Shown: in pieces, positions 1-8,379 of the stretch | How the letters are laid out: each line of letters opens with the position of its first letter | How positions within the stretch are numbered: the stretch's first letter is position 1 | Origin: a virus | Direction: 5' to 3' (one strand) | Length of the DNA stretch: 64,000 bases | Virus record (IMG/VR): IMGVR_UViG_3300042505_001173 | Coordinates: 83,619-147,618 of that record | Program-made: the position numbers and the translations under genes | The notes under the pieces: generated by a model | The model's database searches: none | Told to the model about the DNA's origin: nothing | Seen by the model: the letters and a program-made list of their open reading frames with translations, nothing else

Positions 1-243
1 TTACTCATCCCACTCCCAACCGTTACCGATTTGATCTACTTCTTCACGTGAGTCGTCGAGATACACATCGAGCCATCTATTAACTGTTTGGTATACTATA
101 TCGTTTACAGTATCATGTACCGCATCGGATTCATCAATGGTTATACCATATACATACAACATCTCTTCGCTATCCATGCGTTTAAGATCTTTCCGTACTG
201 CTGTTTCAATTTGTTGCAAATATCTATTATTGTGTTTACTCAT
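1..243 (-). CDS. Small acidic hypothetical protein (80 aa)
   Basis: I do not recognise this protein. The frame is complete: its TAA stop lies on the first three bases of the window and the start codon is ATG. The first 20 residues are mostly basic or amide; the rest is rich in Asp and Glu and ends GWEWDE. There is no signal peptide, membrane segment or cysteine motif. No good ribosome binding site is seen before the ATG. It lies downstream of the vWA gene on the same strand but is separated from it by a strong terminator, so it is probably transcribed from another promoter or by read-through. Confidence 0.6.
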   Translation of the reverse strand: MSKHNNRYLQQIETAVRKDLKRMDSEEMLYVYGITIDESDAVHDTVNDIVYQTVNRWLDVYLDDSREEVDQIGNGWEWDE

Positions 244-284
244 TGGAGAACTTACTGATTATCTAAAAAAATTCTATTTAGACT

Positions 285-317
285 AAAAAAAAGCGTTATA
301 TAAAAATATAACGCTTT
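285..317 (-). terminator. Intrinsic terminator after the vWA gene
   Basis: On the minus strand a 12-bp perfect stem (AAAGCGTTATAT paired with ATATAACGCTTT, 290-317) is followed by a run of eight T residues. This is a textbook Rho-independent terminator placed about 40 bases after the stop of the vWA gene. Confidence 0.9.
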
Positions 318-354
318 GAGGTAGGACACTATATTAAAAACATCTAACAACTAA

Positions 355-1839
355 CTAAAAACTGATACTTTCGTATCTTGGAGAGTTAACAACCTCCATC
401 ATCATACCTTCAGGTGATAAAATCTCATCTTGCTCACCTGTTATATACTTCAAGATATTTGGACTAAAACCTGAAATCATACAGGTATTAGGAGTATTAT
501 GTACTACTGGAAAATTGCCAGAGTTAGCATTAACATTCCAGAATACTAACTTAGGAATTGTATATCCAGCAATTTCAAATGACGATCTAATTGTTTCATA
601 GAACGTTTCAACCGCTGAAGCTTTAATTTGACTACGAGTAATAGCATTAAATTCCATATCAGAAATGATATAAATTGTTCCAACCATATCACTAGGTGAC
701 AACTGATTAGTAATAGCTGCTTGTAGAATTAATTTAAACACTGCTTCAAGGTCTGTTGACATACCCCATTCAGCGTGTGAAAGATTATGAACCTTTTCAA
801 AGATATTATTACCTTTTAAATCTTGAATTCTTGGGGTTTCACTAAACGTAATGAATTTGTCACGATATGGACCTTTTGCTCGTTCAGCAAAATAAATTGC
901 TAACGATATACAAACTTCCATTGGAAGACCTGACATTGAACCACTAACATCAGCTACAACGATAGCGTTACTATCAACATCAATTTTTGGTAAGTTTTTC
1001 CATAAAATTTCTGCTTCATCTGGTTTAATGTCACTTGTCCAATTGTTTAAAATTTTACCAACGATTTGATATGGATATAAAGTACTAGCGTTAACATGAA
1101 CTTTCCCGTCTTTAGCTAATGTAATAAATTCTTCATAACGGGTAGCATCATTTCTTGCAAATGCTTTGCGATGTTTTAGTAAACATTGACTTGGTAACTT
1201 AGAATAAGTAATGGTATCCCATTGTTTAGCACTCATACGATTTTCAGCAACTTCAAGATATCTGTTCAAATTTGAACATAATTTACGATAATCTTTTGAT
1301 GATAGCCCAAAAGCTTTACGCGTTAAATTACCTAATCGGACTGATTCTTTACTTGAAGTATTGATACGTTTTAACCATTTACCTAAAATTGAAATAGGTT
1401 GATTTGATGTGATACCCTCAAGATCTCTACGTGATTGATCTTTCATTAAACTAAAAGCATATGATTCACAAGGTGTACCGACAACTGAATAAAGATCATC
1501 CCATCTTCCGTATTCAGCAACGAGGTCTAATAGGTTTTTTGTTTGATCTGGGTAGTTACGAGCAAGCCATTCTAATTGAATACGAAATGGTCTTCTTTGA
1601 CCTTGACCACCACGAATATCTCTAAACATGTACATTAACCGTACAGCAATTGTCTTTTCTTGTGCAAATGCACGTGTAAACAAACTTAAAATTTCACTTT
1701 CGGTTCTTGATCTAATTGATCCACCTTGAGCAAAGAAATCAACACAATTGTTTAAAGATGAATGGTTAGTAATAGCACCGTTTTGTGTTGTTGAATGATT
1801 CATTTGATTTGAAATCGCTGATAAGAATTTTTCGGTCAT
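355..1839 (-). CDS. vWA-domain protein, DUF2828-like (494 aa)
   Basis: The C-terminal half holds a von Willebrand A fold with a canonical MIDAS metal site, DVSGSMSG, preceded by the YPYQIVGKIL element typical of DUF2828-type proteins of viruses, plants and bacteria. The N-terminal half is basic and probably helical, reminiscent of the HEAT-like part of Ro60/TROVE proteins (inference). The role in phages is unknown; RNA binding or protein assembly are guesses. The frame could start at 1911, but the ATG at 1839 (protein MTEKFLSAIS) has a GGAG Shine-Dalgarno seven bases upstream while the earlier ATG has none, so I chose 1839. It ends at a strong terminator and lies downstream of the stem-loop RNA array. 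Confidence 0.8.
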   Translation of the reverse strand: MTEKFLSAISNQMNHSTTQNGAITNHSSLNNCVDFFAQGGSIRSRTESEILSLFTRAFAQEKTIAVRLMYMFRDIRGGQGQRRPFRIQLEWLARNYPDQTKNLLDLVAEYGRWDDLYSVVGTPCESYAFSLMKDQSRRDLEGITSNQPISILGKWLKRINTSSKESVRLGNLTRKAFGLSSKDYRKLCSNLNRYLEVAENRMSAKQWDTITYSKLPSQCLLKHRKAFARNDATRYEEFITLAKDGKVHVNASTLYPYQIVGKILNNWTSDIKPDEAEILWKNLPKIDVDSNAIVVADVSGSMSGLPMEVCISLAIYFAERAKGPYRDKFITFSETPRIQDLKGNNIFEKVHNLSHAEWGMSTDLEAVFKLILQAAITNQLSPSDMVGTIYIISDMEFNAITRSQIKASAVETFYETIRSSFEIAGYTIPKLVFWNVNANSGNFPVVHNTPNTCMISGFSPNILKYITGEQDEILSPEGMMMEVVNSPRYESISF

Positions 1840-1963
1840 TTTGTACTCCAAGACATTAATTGTTAAATTGCGGATACTGTCTTTATAACTAGATGCATAA
1901 GTCATTTTCAATAATGAGTTGTTTAATTGCTGGAAGCATCTATAAGTGTTTAGGTTTTACCCT

Positions 1964-1996
1964 AAAAATATAAACTTGAAACAAACTTATATTTTT
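1964..1996 (-). terminator. AT-rich stem-loop, probable end of the RNA array
   Basis: AAAAATATAA (1964-1973) pairs with TTATATTTTT (1987-1996) across a short loop. On the minus strand the 3' arm is itself T-rich. It sits just after the last module of the 2006-2580 array in the direction of transcription, so it may terminate that RNA; it could instead be a processing site in the leader of the vWA gene. Confidence 0.5.
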
Positions 1997-2005
1997 AAGA
2001 TCGAA

Positions 2006-2580
2006 TGTTCCAACCAATACACCTCTAAGTCTGTCAGGACTTAGTTTATTTCATGGAGACTATTTTTAATCGCTGTATGTGCGGTTATTGGAACACCCAA
2101 TTTTTAAAAATATAGACCTGTTTTTAGCAACCCACATTCATTCCAATAAGATTAGATATGTAATTGCTGTAAGTGAGTTTTATAACAGGTCTACATCTGT
2201 ACATCAATATGAGGTTTTTCACGATGATCGATCACTTATTGTGACCATCAAACGTTTAACCTCTCTGCATTAAAATTATATGCTGTACTACACCTACTTG
2301 GAGGTGCCATCTTAAACCAAGATGGAGCAAGATCTTATTAACATTTTCGATTATTGCTGTTAAGATCTTTGATAAAAGAGCGGTCACGATCTAAATTTAA
2401 CATTTGCAGTGTTTATAAAATTGCTGTTGAGATCGTTGATTTTACTAATAACTTTCAAGACCTTATTCACGTTTTCGAGTATGAGTCGATTATTGTTGCA
2501 GTTAAGGTCTTACGTAAACTAGATTCTGTTTATGTGTTCAGATTAGAGGTCTGATATTAAATGGTTGCTGTTCGAATCTA
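2006..2580 (-). ncRNA. Tandem array of structured RNA modules with a repeated ACAGCAA motif
   Basis: A stretch of about 790 bases without a credible gene is packed with inverted repeats. Outer stems (plus-strand coordinates): 2520-2526/2574-2580, 2457-2465/2503-2511, 2386-2392/2430-2436, 2329-2337/2361-2369, 2113-2122/2184-2193 and 2006-2013/2088-2095. Compact hairpins lie at 2307-2325 and 2291-2306. Read on the minus strand, soon after the 5' stem arm most modules carry (A)ACAGCAA or a close variant (plus-strand positions 2565, 2496, 2421, 2354, 2280, 2164, 2070). Stems differ between modules but stay paired, for example AAGATCTTA/TAAGATCTT against AAGACCTTA/TAAGGTCTT, which implies selection on RNA structure. 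The same signature flanks the permuted tRNA at 10571-10684. Function unknown. Confidence 0.7.
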
Positions 2581-2588
2581 TAAAACGT

Positions 2589-2617
2589 ATTATAATGATC
2601 TAAAAAAATTAAATCAA
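2589..2617 (-). promoter_or_regulatory. Sigma70-like promoter for the RNA array
   Basis: Minus-strand TTGATT (2612-2617), 17-bp spacer, perfect TATAAT (2589-2594). The predicted start, about seven bases on, falls at or just before the first stem arm of the array at 2580. Confidence 0.75.
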
Positions 2618-2630
2618 CTATATCTTTAAA

Positions 2631-3584
2631 TTAATACGCTTCAAGCCAGCTACCTGACAACCCACCTTTAACATACGAGGTAGGTTTACTTTCAAAGAAG
2701 TTTGTATGCTCAGGTGAGCCAATTAATTCATCAAACCACGGTACAGGATTATCTTTAACATTAAAGTTACCTTTGAACCCCATTTGAATCAAACGACGAT
2801 CTAACAAATATTTCATATATTCTTTAACATCGTTTTTAGGTAAACCTTCAATGTCACCCATTTCATACGCTAATTCAATGAATTTTTCATCTAATTCGTA
2901 GAATTTACGAGAAATATCATAAACTTGTTTTTTAAACTCATCGTTGACGATACGAGGATGTTCATCAATATACGTTCTAAACAGCATAATCAAACCTTCA
3001 CAATGTGCTTGCTCATCAATGATAGACCATAGATTAACTTCACTCATACCTTTAAACAAACCACGTCTTGAGAAGTTTAATAGCATGATGAACGTTCCAA
3101 ATAATGAAACACCTTCAGAAAACACATTCTTAACTAACGATAAAGCTTTACCTTTATGAGTCGAGGTATCGTTATCACCCATAAAATCAATCTTGCTATA
3201 CATTTGCTCATATTCTAAGAATGCTTCAAAATCTGATTCAGGTAAATTTAAAGTAGTCAATAAAGCTGAGTAAGCTCTTTGATGTACACCTTCACGAGCT
3301 GCAAACGATAAAAGCATTTGTTGAATTTCGTTATTTTTAAATGTAGGTATCAAATTATTCGTATACATTGAAGCAACTTGCGCGTCACTCTGAGTAAAGA
3401 ACTTTAAGATCTGATGAATCAGATTCTTTTCTTGAGGAGTGAGGTTGTTTTGCCAATCAGCAACATCTGGACTAAAATCCGTTTCCTCATGTGTCCAATG
3501 TGAACGTTCCGATTGAAGAGCCATCTCAACAGCCCATGGGTAGCTAAAAGGTTTGTATGTTTTACTTACTTCTAATACTGACAT
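2631..3584 (-). CDS. nrdB: Ribonucleotide reductase small (radical) subunit, class I
   Basis: The protein is the NrdB/NrdF radical-generating subunit, which partners NrdA to make deoxynucleotides for phage DNA synthesis. Expected di-iron ligand motifs can be followed: EETD near residue 35, REGVHQRAY (Glu, His and the candidate radical Tyr), SEGVSLFG, and DEQAH. At 317 residues it has the normal length. An AAGGA ribosome binding site precedes the ATG. It is the last protein gene of a minus-strand operon nrdA - deoxyribosyltransferase-like - small gene - nrdB. The presence of the radical Tyr and all carboxylates argues for a classical metal-dependent enzyme rather than a metal-free variant. Confidence 0.95.
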   Translation of the reverse strand: MSVLEVSKTYKPFSYPWAVEMALQSERSHWTHEETDFSPDVADWQNNLTPQEKNLIHQILKFFTQSDAQVASMYTNNLIPTFKNNEIQQMLLSFAAREGVHQRAYSALLTTLNLPESDFEAFLEYEQMYSKIDFMGDNDTSTHKGKALSLVKNVFSEGVSLFGTFIMLLNFSRRGLFKGMSEVNLWSIIDEQAHCEGLIMLFRTYIDEHPRIVNDEFKKQVYDISRKFYELDEKFIELAYEMGDIEGLPKNDVKEYMKYLLDRRLIQMGFKGNFNVKDNPVPWFDELIGSPEHTNFFESKPTSYVKGGLSGSWLEAY

Positions 3585-3613
3585 ATTATTTTCCTTAATT
3601 TACTGTTCGTGTA

Positions 3614-3856
3614 CTACGCGTGAACATCGATAATTTGTGATTGAAAAAACGGCACTAACTGTATGTTACCATTCTGTATTGTGTAGCTGACAATTTCAAC
3701 AGAATTTGAACCATCAACTTTTGGGTGTCCGTTATACCCGAGAACTACATCAGAAAATTGAACTAAATCAGTACTGATGTTTGGCATATAATGACATCTA
3801 ATAGATGGTGAATACATACTCACCGGTAAAACACTAGCATTAATTGCGGTAGACAT
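3614..3856 (-). CDS. Small hypothetical protein in the nrd operon (80 aa)
   Basis: I do not recognise this protein. It lies eight bases after the deoxyribosyltransferase-like gene and about 30 bases before nrdB, all on the same strand, so it is very likely co-transcribed with them. It has no membrane segment or signal peptide. The sequence is rich in Ser, Val and Ile, suggesting a small beta-strand domain. A role connected with nucleotide metabolism is inferred from location only. Confidence 0.6.
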   Translation of the reverse strand: MSTAINASVLPVSMYSPSIRCHYMPNISTDLVQFSDVVLGYNGHPKVDGSNSVEIVSYTIQNGNIQLVPFFQSQIIDVHA

Positions 3857-3864
3857 AACTAAAC

Positions 3865-4287
3865 CTATTTGTTTAAATAATTTGCGACTGATTTAAGATC
3901 TGAAAACGATTTTGCACCGTTTTCAGATACCATTTTAGATACAGCTTCCAATGACTTCAATTGACCTTTATCAAACGTTTTACCACCATCTGATTCAAGC
4001 ACACAAAACACTGTTTTATTTGGTCTTTTGTTTGAATCGTCAACTACTTCTGCTACCGAATAAACACCTGACATTTTCGGTGTTAGTACGTATAATACAT
4101 GATCGCATATTTTACGCTGTTTTAGTTCTTCTTGGTAGCATTCTTCTGTCCAATCATCTACAACTGGATTGAAGTAATCGATTCTTAACAGTTTGATTAA
4201 TTCATCCCGCCATGTACTTTCATTACAAGTACCACCTAAAAATACCGACACCTTTGATTTACCTTCAGCTATATCTGTTAATTTCAT
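3865..4287 (-). CDS. Nucleoside 2-deoxyribosyltransferase-like protein (140 aa)
   Basis: The sequence matches the nucleoside 2-deoxyribosyltransferase-like fold: a first strand VSVFLGGTC, then STWRDEL, YFNPVVDDWTEEC, and a C-terminal strand region with TPKMSGVYSVAEVVDDSNKR and TVFCVL. Proteins of this group bind nucleotide or deoxyribose substrates; whether this one is catalytic is unknown. I chose the ATG at 4287 (protein MKLTDIAEGK), eight bases after the nrdA stop; an upstream ATG at 4317 would overlap nrdA and add ten non-conserved residues. Its place between nrdA and nrdB suggests a job in deoxynucleotide salvage or in handling modified bases. Confidence 0.75.
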   Translation of the reverse strand: MKLTDIAEGKSKVSVFLGGTCNESTWRDELIKLLRIDYFNPVVDDWTEECYQEELKQRKICDHVLYVLTPKMSGVYSVAEVVDDSNKRPNKTVFCVLESDGGKTFDKGQLKSLEAVSKMVSENGAKSFSDLKSVANYLNK

Positions 4288-4295
4288 AATTTGCG

Positions 4296-6188
4296 TTATG
4301 CGTGGCAAGATGTACATTCTACTTTATCTACTTCTTGACTTTCATAATCTTTTAATGCTGTGCGTTGAATTTTACCTGAAACCGTTTCAAATGTATCGCT
4401 TTTATTAGCACGTAAATAATATAGAGTTTTCAATGGGTCACCAGGTAAAGCTGGATCTTTTGAAAACGCTCTCAAATGAATCTGGTTCAATGTACGTCTT
4501 GAAACACCTTCGTTCAAATAAAGATTAACTGAACATGCTTGATCGATATGCGCTTGTCTAATACGAGCTTGATCAACTACATAATTTTGATCAATTTCAG
4601 TAGCAATTTTATACAGCTTTTGCTCTTCAGCGGTAAAGATATCATCCATACCTTGGATAGAACCATTATTTTGTAAAATACTGAGCCAAATATCATTCAC
4701 GTTAAGATTTTTTTCATCAGCAATACGAATAATATCTTGTTCAAGAAATTTATTTTTAACTGTATAACTTCCAATACGTGTTCTATGTACATAAATGTTA
4801 GCTCTGATAGCTTCAATTGACGCACTCGTTTGACAAATAATTGAACTATTAGCATTAGGTGCATACGCAATACGATGAGCGTTGCGTACACCGTAACCTT
4901 TTAAATATTCAGGTTCACCACGTTCTGCTGCTAATTGTTTAGATGCTGCTAAAGATCTCTCATCTATTAATTTAGAATGTGTATGGGCCCACTGTGCAGC
5001 TGAACCAACACCACCAGATTCAAATGGAATTTTATTCTTCATTAGGTAGTTGTGCCAACCCATATAACCAAGACCAATATCCCGTGAATTTCTGGCAGAT
5101 CTTACAGCTTTATGTAATTCATCAGAAGCATAATCAACAAACCATTGTAGTACATTATCTAAGAAACGTGTACAATCTTCAATAATTTTAGAATCTTTCC
5201 ATTCGTCGTATTTTTCACCGTTGATACTTAATAAGCAGCAAATAGCTGTATGCAGCTCATCGATTATTAAAATGATTTCTGTGCATATATTAGAAGCTTT
5301 AACACTATATCCGCGCGCTTTTAGAGCTGGATGTAATTTATTATTAGATTCTTCAACATTATGAATATATGGTTCACCTGTTAAGAATCTTGTTTCTAAT
5401 ATTGATTGCCATAATTCACGTGCTTTAACAGTATGTACTACTTCTTTTGAATGTGGATCAGTTAAGTTCCAATCAGCATCTGCTTCAACAGCATCTAAAA
5501 ATGCGTATGTAATGTTTACTGCGTTGTTAACATTGAATGCTTTACGATTTAAATCTGAACCACCTGATGGTACACGGACACCTAAAAACTCAATTAAATC
5601 TGGGTGTGTAATATCCAAATAACCAGCAACAGTACCACGACGTGTACCAGCTTGATGATAATATAAGATGTTACTATCCATCGTTTTGAGATAGGGAATC
5701 GCACCTGGCGATTTTTCAGTAATACCTCTCATACCTAGATACTGACCGACACCACCACCTATTGTTGATAAATGAGCTAATTCTTTCGCTGACTCAATTT
5801 GACCATTTAATGAATCGGGCACCATTGTAATGAAACATGATATCGGCATCGCACGAACTGTTTCATCTGTAGTGAAAGCAGTTTTTCTATGAACAATATC
5901 TTCTTCTGAATACCCCCATTTATCTACTAATGTATGCCACATTCCTTTTACTGAATTAGAAATAATTGGACTTGAAAAGCATGCATGTTGATCTGATACA
6001 TAATTATACATTCGTTGCGCAAATTCATAATCACCGTAACAGAAATTAGTAGCTGCTCTTGCGAATGCGTACTGAGGACTATTCTCGTCCGGCTTCAAAT
6101 AATGTTTCTTAAGTAGCTCCAATGGAAATTCATCATATGTTTCATCTTTAGATAAGTCAATCTCGATTCCTAGATATTGTTGTTTCAT
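4296..6188 (-). CDS. nrdA: Ribonucleotide reductase large (catalytic) subunit, class I
   Basis: This is the catalytic subunit that reduces ribonucleotides with NrdB. Landmarks in order: SCFITMVPDSL with the first active-site Cys, the glycine turn STIGGGVGQYLGMRG, SNICTEI with the Asn-Cys-Glu catalytic triad, AICCLLSIN with the paired redox Cys, the PNANSS loop, and a C-terminal tail ending CTSCHA that matches the shuttle CxxC. At 630 residues it is short for the family and begins directly in the reductase region, so the N-terminal ATP-cone that gives dATP feedback control is absent, as expected of an enzyme freed from host regulation. It heads the minus-strand nrd operon. Confidence 0.95.
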   Translation of the reverse strand: MKQQYLGIEIDLSKDETYDEFPLELLKKHYLKPDENSPQYAFARAATNFCYGDYEFAQRMYNYVSDQHACFSSPIISNSVKGMWHTLVDKWGYSEEDIVHRKTAFTTDETVRAMPISCFITMVPDSLNGQIESAKELAHLSTIGGGVGQYLGMRGITEKSPGAIPYLKTMDSNILYYHQAGTRRGTVAGYLDITHPDLIEFLGVRVPSGGSDLNRKAFNVNNAVNITYAFLDAVEADADWNLTDPHSKEVVHTVKARELWQSILETRFLTGEPYIHNVEESNNKLHPALKARGYSVKASNICTEIILIIDELHTAICCLLSINGEKYDEWKDSKIIEDCTRFLDNVLQWFVDYASDELHKAVRSARNSRDIGLGYMGWHNYLMKNKIPFESGGVGSAAQWAHTHSKLIDERSLAASKQLAAERGEPEYLKGYGVRNAHRIAYAPNANSSIICQTSASIEAIRANIYVHRTRIGSYTVKNKFLEQDIIRIADEKNLNVNDIWLSILQNNGSIQGMDDIFTAEEQKLYKIATEIDQNYVVDQARIRQAHIDQACSVNLYLNEGVSRRTLNQIHLRAFSKDPALPGDPLKTLYYLRANKSDTFETVSGKIQRTALKDYESQEVDKVECTSCHA

Positions 6189-6590
6189 TATTAGTCTCAG
6201 TAAGGGTGTAAATAATTTATGCCGTTTATAATTATGTATTCCATTACTTAATTATCTGTGTCATCCTTGACGTATAGTATAACATATTTTTATCAAAATT
6301 AAAATATATATTTTGCTATACCTTTAGATAATATGTAGGTTCCTGCAATTGTTAATTCTTGTAATACTATTAACCTATTAGAGATTATAGTATGGATATG
6401 TTATTGTTTTATTACGGTTATGGTGTTAATGATTGTGGTTTTATTTATTGTTCTTTTTACTTGTTTTAACCCGGGTACATCACACGATTTATTTTGATTA
6501 GCTATTATAGTGGTGATGTAACTTGTTTGTGATTTACCGTTTATGGTTTGAGCTATTCTATAGTTATTACTCACGACATTGAAATAATAG
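6189..6590. other. Gene-free AT-rich region between divergent operons
   Basis: About 400 bases between nrdA (minus) and the polymerase-like gene (plus). A plausible nrdA promoter lies at 6276-6284. Further in are imperfect inverted repeats: 6335-6340/6372-6377 (TAGGTT/AACCTA), and TACATCAC/GTGATGTA at 6476-6483/6513-6520, whose interior on the minus strand contains AATAGCTAATCAAAAT. This loosely resembles the interior of the 2006-2580 modules, but the match is too weak to call membership. A 76-residue minus-strand frame at 6401-6631 looks non-coding. Confidence 0.5.
6276..6284 (-). promoter_or_regulatory. Possible extended -10 promoter for the nrd operon
   Basis: On the minus strand TGTTATACT forms an extended -10 (TGn plus TATACT, 6276-6281) about 90 bases before the nrdA start. 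There is no good -35, only AT-rich sequence. Confidence 0.4.
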
Positions 6591-6619
6591 TTGTTAAATA
6601 TCGCTTTCGATGATATAAT
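6591..6619 (+). promoter_or_regulatory. Sigma70-like promoter for the polymerase-like operon
   Basis: TTGTTA (6591-6596), a 17-bp spacer, and perfect TATAAT (6614-6619), about 40 bases before the start at 6660. Confidence 0.75.
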
Positions 6620-6659
6620 ATCATGTACCATAAAATAAAAACAGAGGTTAAATCACTAT

Positions 6660-8378
6660 ATGTTAGATCATCTTGTAAACCGGAAAATTAACGCCATCAC
6701 CTTCAAGTATGACAAGAACAAACAAATGTTTCTTGATCATGTTGCTGAAAAATGGGTAGAAAAGATCCCACGTAACAAAACATACACAGAAACATATGAA
6801 AAATATCGCACATGGTCAATTTATAGATTGAATGACTATGTAGAGGTACTATTAAAAAATAATGCTGTCGCTGAATCGATTGATATTAAGCCACAATCAG
6901 CAAAAGTAAAAGATTCAATAGAAACAGGTAAAAGATTCAAGTTACGATATCAAAATCTTGTTGATTCGTTAAAAGTACCTGACCCTATTAAGTTTAGTAA
7001 TATTCGTGCAAGGTTACCAATCGGTTTATCTGATTCAGATATTATGCAAGCATTAGTTGAGTTTAAAAACAAGACAGGTGATACAAAATTTGTTTTAGAT
7101 ATTGATTATGCTAAAGCTATCTTAAGTACTATTATCATTACGTACTCTCAGTATAAATTATCATTAAGAAAAATGACATATGAGCCAAGATATCGCGAGA
7201 AAAAAGGGTATGTTCAATGTTCATGGAATCTATTACGTCATACATGTTCAAATGGCTACCCAAAATATTTAAAAGCATTGCAAGATGCTGGTATCGTTGA
7301 ATGTGATGGTGTATATGCTAACTGGGGTGATAATAAGAAAGCTTATAGTTATAAAATCAATGATAGGTACTTTGAAACAACAGGTTCGCAAAAATATCGT
7401 TTTGACGATTATAACAATTATCATATCAGATATACACAATTATTGTATAAAATGGAGTATCGCAGAAAACAACGCGAAACAAAAAATGAATTCCATACTC
7501 AAATGATCGAGGATGTAGAAACATTGATTGCTCCTATTGATACAGTACAAATGGCTAAAGATTTTGAATCTAATAAGTATGCGTTCTATAATGTAAAAAC
7601 TGAAGAAGAATTAGAAGCAAAATTAAAAAAATCAGAAACATTAACAATTGAAGATTTCGTTACATCTGTTGAACATATTCAAACTAATGGCGCATATTTT
7701 AATGTTTCAGATGATTTTGGTGGTAGATTTCATAGTCCATTCACTAATCTTAAATCTGTTATTCGTAATCATGTCCAATATAATGACATGAAATATATCA
7801 ATATTGATATTAGCAATTCACAGATGATTGTTTTATCTACAATTATGGATAATCCAAAATTAGCTAAACGTTTGTTAACTAATGTAAAATTCGGTGATCA
7901 AGATTCAGATAAGCTTATCAATGCTGTTGAATTGATTAACGGGTTAGAAGATGTTAAAAACTTTTGCGAAAAAGCAAAAACAGGTGAGATATACGAAACA
8001 GTTGCTGAGCATTTAGGAACAGACAGACAACAAGCTAAAATCAATTTATTGAGTATACTTTTCAGTAATGAAGATCAATTCAAACGCATCAAAACGAAAA
8101 TGCAAGAATTATATCCATCATTGATTAAGTTATCAAATCAATTAAATTGTGTAAACGGTATACATTATCTTCCAATGTTATGTCAACGTTTTGAATCAGA
8201 ACTATTCATCAATACAATTGTAAAAGAATTCTTCAAACATAAAAAATATCCTGCAATTACTATCCATGATTCAATCATGGTTCATCCAGAAGATTACGAA
8301 AAATTCATGTTAGTATACAAAAATGAATTTTCAAAATTAGGTCTTACATCGTTTCAAGTAAAGGTGGAGCAATACTAA
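6660..8378 (+). CDS. Family A polymerase-like protein (PolA / T7 RNA polymerase-type palm), 572 aa
   Basis: The C-terminal half carries the ordered motifs of family A polymerases: GGRFHSPFTNL near 360 (compare the R..S..PNLQ element of PolA), motif A as IDISNSQ with Asp383, an O-helix-like RQQAK at 456-460 (Arg and Lys present, but no following Tyr-Gly), and motif C as TIHDSIMV with His536 and Asp537. The HDS form is that of single-subunit RNA polymerases, whereas PolA has HDE. The first 300 residues are basic and unrecognised, and no 3'-5' exonuclease motif is seen. It is the first gene of a three-gene plus-strand operon with a host-type promoter. DNA or RNA polymerase, primase-like or inactive relative are all possible; the catalytic Asp pair is kept. 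Confidence 0.7.
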   Translation: MLDHLVNRKINAITFKYDKNKQMFLDHVAEKWVEKIPRNKTYTETYEKYRTWSIYRLNDYVEVLLKNNAVAESIDIKPQSAKVKDSIETGKRFKLRYQNLVDSLKVPDPIKFSNIRARLPIGLSDSDIMQALVEFKNKTGDTKFVLDIDYAKAILSTIIITYSQYKLSLRKMTYEPRYREKKGYVQCSWNLLRHTCSNGYPKYLKALQDAGIVECDGVYANWGDNKKAYSYKINDRYFETTGSQKYRFDDYNNYHIRYTQLLYKMEYRRKQRETKNEFHTQMIEDVETLIAPIDTVQMAKDFESNKYAFYNVKTEEELEAKLKKSETLTIEDFVTSVEHIQTNGAYFNVSDDFGGRFHSPFTNLKSVIRNHVQYNDMKYINIDISNSQMIVLSTIMDNPKLAKRLLTNVKFGDQDSDKLINAVELINGLEDVKNFCEKAKTGEIYETVAEHLGTDRQQAKINLLSILFSNEDQFKRIKTKMQELYPSLIKLSNQLNCVNGIHYLPMLCQRFESELFINTIVKEFFKHKKYPAITIHDSIMVHPEDYEKFMLVYKNEFSKLGLTSFQVKVEQY

Positions 8379-8379
8379 A

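Noticed and set aside
2079-2554. Two short plus-strand frames (2079-2273 and 2354-2554) in the gap before nrdB
   Set aside because: They run through the stem-loop array, have no ribosome binding site, lie opposite to all neighbours, and their codons follow the inverted repeats rather than a protein pattern.
6401-6631. A 76-residue minus-strand frame rich in Ile, Asn and Thr
   Set aside because: No ribosome binding site, it overlaps inverted repeats and the promoter of the divergent gene, and its composition is what AT-rich non-coding DNA gives.
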